Origin: Pseudomonadota bacterium
GTDB lineage: Bacteria > Pseudomonadota > Gammaproteobacteria > Burkholderiales > Burkholderiaceae_C
Length of the DNA stretch: 16,542 nucleotides
NCBI GenBank assembly: GCA_023436025.1
Contig: JAEZKX010000383.1
Span: 1-16,542 of the forward strand
Direction of reading: 5' to 3'
Each line of letters begins with the position of its first letter. Position 1 is the first letter of the stretch. A model generated the notes under the pieces. The model worked only from the letters and a program-made list of their open reading frames with translations. It had not been told where the DNA came from and did no database searches. The translations under genes were made by a program, and so were the position numbers. Shown in pieces: positions 14,197-16,542 of the stretch.

Positions 14197-16542
14197 ATGC
14201 GCTTCATGCCGTTCGAATCCTTCGCCCCGCCCAGTCCCCATGCGGGCACGCCGCTGCGCACCGCCATCACCGCGGCTTGGCGCCTGCCCGAGCCCGAAGC
14301 CGTCGCCGCCCTGCTGGAACAGGCCCGGCTGCCCGCCGGCATGGCGCAGGCGGCGCAGCAGCTGGCGCTGCGGCTGGCGGCCAACCTGCGCCAGCGCAAG
14401 GCCGCCGCCGGCCGCGCCGGCATCGTGCAGAACCTGCTGCAGGAGTACGCGTTGTCGTCGCAGGAAGGCATCGCGCTGATGTGCCTGGCCGAGGCGCTAC
14501 TGCGCATTCCCGACGCCGCCACCCGCGACGCGCTGATCCGCGACAAGATCGCGCAGGGCCAGTGGCAGGCGCACCTGGGGCGTAGCCCTTCGCTGTTCGT
14601 CAATGCCGCCACCTGGGGGCTGCTTCTCACCGGCAAGCTGGTCGCCACGCACAGCGAGTCCGGGCTGTCGGCGGCCATCGGCCGGCTGGTCAGCCGGGGC
14701 GGCGAACCGCTCATCCGCAAGGGCGTGGACCGGGCCATGCGCATGATGGGCGAGCAGTTCGTCACCGGGGAGACCATCGCGCAGGCGCTGGCCAACGCGA
14801 CGCCGCGCGAGGCCGAGGGCTTCCGCTATTCCTTCGACATGTTGGGCGAGGCCGCGCTGACGGCCGCCGATGCGCAGCGCTACCTGCGCTCCTACGAGGA
14901 CGCCATCCATGCGATCGGCAAGGCGTCGGACGGCCGTGGCGTCTACGACGGGCCCGGCATCTCCATCAAGCTGTCGGCCCTGCATCCGCGCTACAGCCGC
15001 GCGCAGCAGGAGCGGGTGCTGGGCGAGCTCTACCCCGTGCTGCTGCAGCTGTGCGCGCTCGCGCAGCATTACGACATCGGCCTCAACATCGATGCCGAGG
15101 AGGCCGACCGGCTCGAGCTGTCGCTCGACCTGCTGGAGCGCCTGGCCTTCGAGCCGCGCATCGCCGGCTGGAACGGCCTGGGCTTCGTCATCCAGGCCTA
15201 CCAGAAGCGCTGCCCGCGCGTGATCGACTATTTGGTCGACCTGGCGCGCCGCAGCGGCCGGCGTCTGATGGTCCGCCTGGTGAAGGGCGCGTACTGGGAC
15301 ACGGAGATCAAGCGCGCGCAGCTGGACGGCCAGGACGGCTATCCCGTGTTCACGCGCAAGCCCCACACCGACCTGTGCTACCTGGCTTGCGCGCGCCAGC
15401 TGCTGGCGGCGCCCGACGCCGTCTACCCGCAGTTCGCCACCCACAACGCACACACCCTGGCCGCCGTCTACCAGTTGGCCGACCCGCCGCGCTACCGTCC
15501 CGGCCAGTACGAGTTCCAGTGCCTGCACGGCATGGGCGAGCCGCTGTACGAGCAGGTGGTTGGTGCCGAGCAAGACGGCCGGCTCGGGCGCCCGTGCCGC
15601 ATCTACGCGCCGGTGGGCACGCACGAGACGCTGCTGGCCTACCTGGTGCGCCGCCTGCTGGAAAACGGCGCCAACACCTCCTTCGTCAACCGCATCGCCG
15701 ATCTGTCGCTGCCGCTGCAGGAGCTGGTGCGCGACCCGGTGGAAGCCGCGGAACGCATCGCGCGCGACGACGGCCTGGGCGCGCCGCACCCGGCCATCCC
15801 GCTGCCGCGCGACCTGTACGGCGCGGCGCGCCGGAATTCGCGCGGACTGGAACTAGCGAACGAAGCGGAGCTGGCGCGCGTGGCCGCGGCGATGCGGGCG
15901 ACGCTGGCCACGCCCTGGCACGCCGCCCCGCTGCTGGGCGAAGACGTGCCCGCGGGGCCGGCGGAGCAACTGCGCAATCCGGCCGACCACCGCGACATCG
16001 TGGGGACCGTGCGCGAAGCCACGCCGGCGGAGGTGGACCTGGCCCTCGATCATGCCGAACGCGCCGGCCCGCACTGGGCCGGCACGCCGCCCGCCGAGCG
16101 CGCCCGCATCCTCGAAGCCGCGGCCGATCGCCTGGAGGCCGACATGCCGCGCCTGATGGCGCTGCTGCTGCGCGAGGCGGGCAAGACGGCCGCCAACGCC
16201 GTGGCTGAAGTGCGCGAGGCGGTGGACTTCCTGCGCTACTACGCGCAACAGGTGCGCGCCCAGTTCGACAACGCCACGCACCGGCCGCTGGGCCCCGTGG
16301 TGTGCATCAGCCCCTGGAACTTTCCGCTCGCGATCTTCGTCGGCCAGGTGTCGGCGGCGCTGGCGGCCGGCAACACGGTGCTGGCCAAGCCGGCGGAGCA
16401 GACGCCGCTGGTGGCAGCCGAAGCGGTGCGCACGCTGCGCGCCGCCGGCGTGCCGCCCGGCGCACTGCAGCTGCTGCCGGGGCGTGGCGAGGTGGTCGGT
16501 GCACGCCTGGTGGCCGACCACCGTGTGCAGGGCGTGCTGTTC
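14197..16542 (+). CDS. putA: Bifunctional proline dehydrogenase / L-glutamate gamma-semialdehyde dehydrogenase (partial, C-terminus beyond right edge)
   Basis: An open frame of 782 codons runs to the window end. The proline dehydrogenase barrel (FAD) is marked by DAEEADRLELSLDLLE from residue 299, RLVKGAYWDTEIKRAQ from 360 and FATHNAHT from 413. The aldehyde dehydrogenase half starts near 600, with PVVCISPWNFP around 700-710 and the following AAGNTVLAKPAEQTP; its catalytic Cys and Glu lie past the edge. The enzyme oxidises proline to glutamate. A TAG at 14179-14181 closes the frame upstream, so the protein cannot carry the ribbon-helix-helix domain of enterobacterial PutA, and it starts directly with the arm/alpha domain. 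ATG at 14206 is an alternative start. It diverges from the Lrp-type gene. Confidence 0.96.
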   Translation, partial: MRFMPFESFAPPSPHAGTPLRTAITAAWRLPEPEAVAALLEQARLPAGMAQAAQQLALRLAANLRQRKAAAGRAGIVQNLLQEYALSSQEGIALMCLAEALLRIPDAATRDALIRDKIAQGQWQAHLGRSPSLFVNAATWGLLLTGKLVATHSESGLSAAIGRLVSRGGEPLIRKGVDRAMRMMGEQFVTGETIAQALANATPREAEGFRYSFDMLGEAALTAADAQRYLRSYEDAIHAIGKASDGRGVYDGPGISIKLSALHPRYSRAQQERVLGELYPVLLQLCALAQHYDIGLNIDAEEADRLELSLDLLERLAFEPRIAGWNGLGFVIQAYQKRCPRVIDYLVDLARRSGRRLMVRLVKGAYWDTEIKRAQLDGQDGYPVFTRKPHTDLCYLACARQLLAAPDAVYPQFATHNAHTLAAVYQLADPPRYRPGQYEFQCLHGMGEPLYEQVVGAEQDGRLGRPCRIYAPVGTHETLLAYLVRRLLENGANTSFVNRIADLSLPLQELVRDPVEAAERIARDDGLGAPHPAIPLPRDLYGAARRNSRGLELANEAELARVAAAMRATLATPWHAAPLLGEDVPAGPAEQLRNPADHRDIVGTVREATPAEVDLALDHAERAGPHWAGTPPAERARILEAAADRLEADMPRLMALLLREAGKTAANAVAEVREAVDFLRYYAQQVRAQFDNATHRPLGPVVCISPWNFPLAIFVGQVSAALAAGNTVLAKPAEQTPLVAAEAVRTLRAAGVPPGALQLLPGRGEVVGARLVADHRVQGVLF

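Noticed and set aside
14497..15789. Long minus-strand open frame within putA
   Set aside because: Shadow of putA, which has continuous PutA motifs on the plus strand through the window end.

Overview
This window looks like a chromosomal segment of a high-GC betaproteobacterium, most likely Burkholderiales (Comamonadaceae-like, e.g. the Ramlibacter/Variovorax neighbourhood). The reasons are the very GC-rich coding, two orphan Bug/TctC periplasmic binding proteins, several LysR regulators beside short catabolic operons, and a putA gene with a divergent Lrp-type regulator. The taxonomic call is inference. Genes are tightly packed, no gap exceeds about 130 bases, and I saw no RNA genes, IS elements or CRISPR arrays.

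Island A (1-6102). A minus-strand operon runs from 4226 down past the left edge: a beta-lactamase-fold serine hydrolase, a Bug binding protein with a Tat-like signal, a CmcJ/NvfI-family putative non-heme iron oxygenase, an SDR dehydrogenase and a 3-hydroxyisobutyrate-dehydrogenase-like enzyme cut by the edge. The last three are joined by ATGA overlaps. Divergent from it are a LysR regulator and a second SDR (4319-6102). The set reads as capture, hydrolysis, oxygenation and oxidation of an unidentified small organic substrate.

Island B (6179-12797). A LysR gene on the minus strand diverges from a five-gene plus-strand operon: an M24 (creatinase/aminopeptidase P fold) enzyme whose metal ligands are mostly replaced, a degenerate M24-like partner, a TauD/TfdA-type Fe(II)/2-oxoglutarate dioxygenase, a CapA-fold protein and a second Bug binding protein. 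Gaps of 5 to 31 bases imply one transcript. A perfect 6-bp inverted repeat in the divergent gap is a good operator candidate. This combination does not match any pathway I can name and is the best candidate for an undescribed system.

Housekeeping block (12894-16542). A SRAP/HMCES (YedK-like) abasic-site protein gene lies downstream of a Lrp/AsnC regulator on the minus strand. The regulator diverges from putA, which is cut by the right edge and lacks the N-terminal ribbon-helix-helix domain. Proline catabolism here is therefore probably controlled by the Lrp-type neighbour (PutR-like) rather than by PutA itself.
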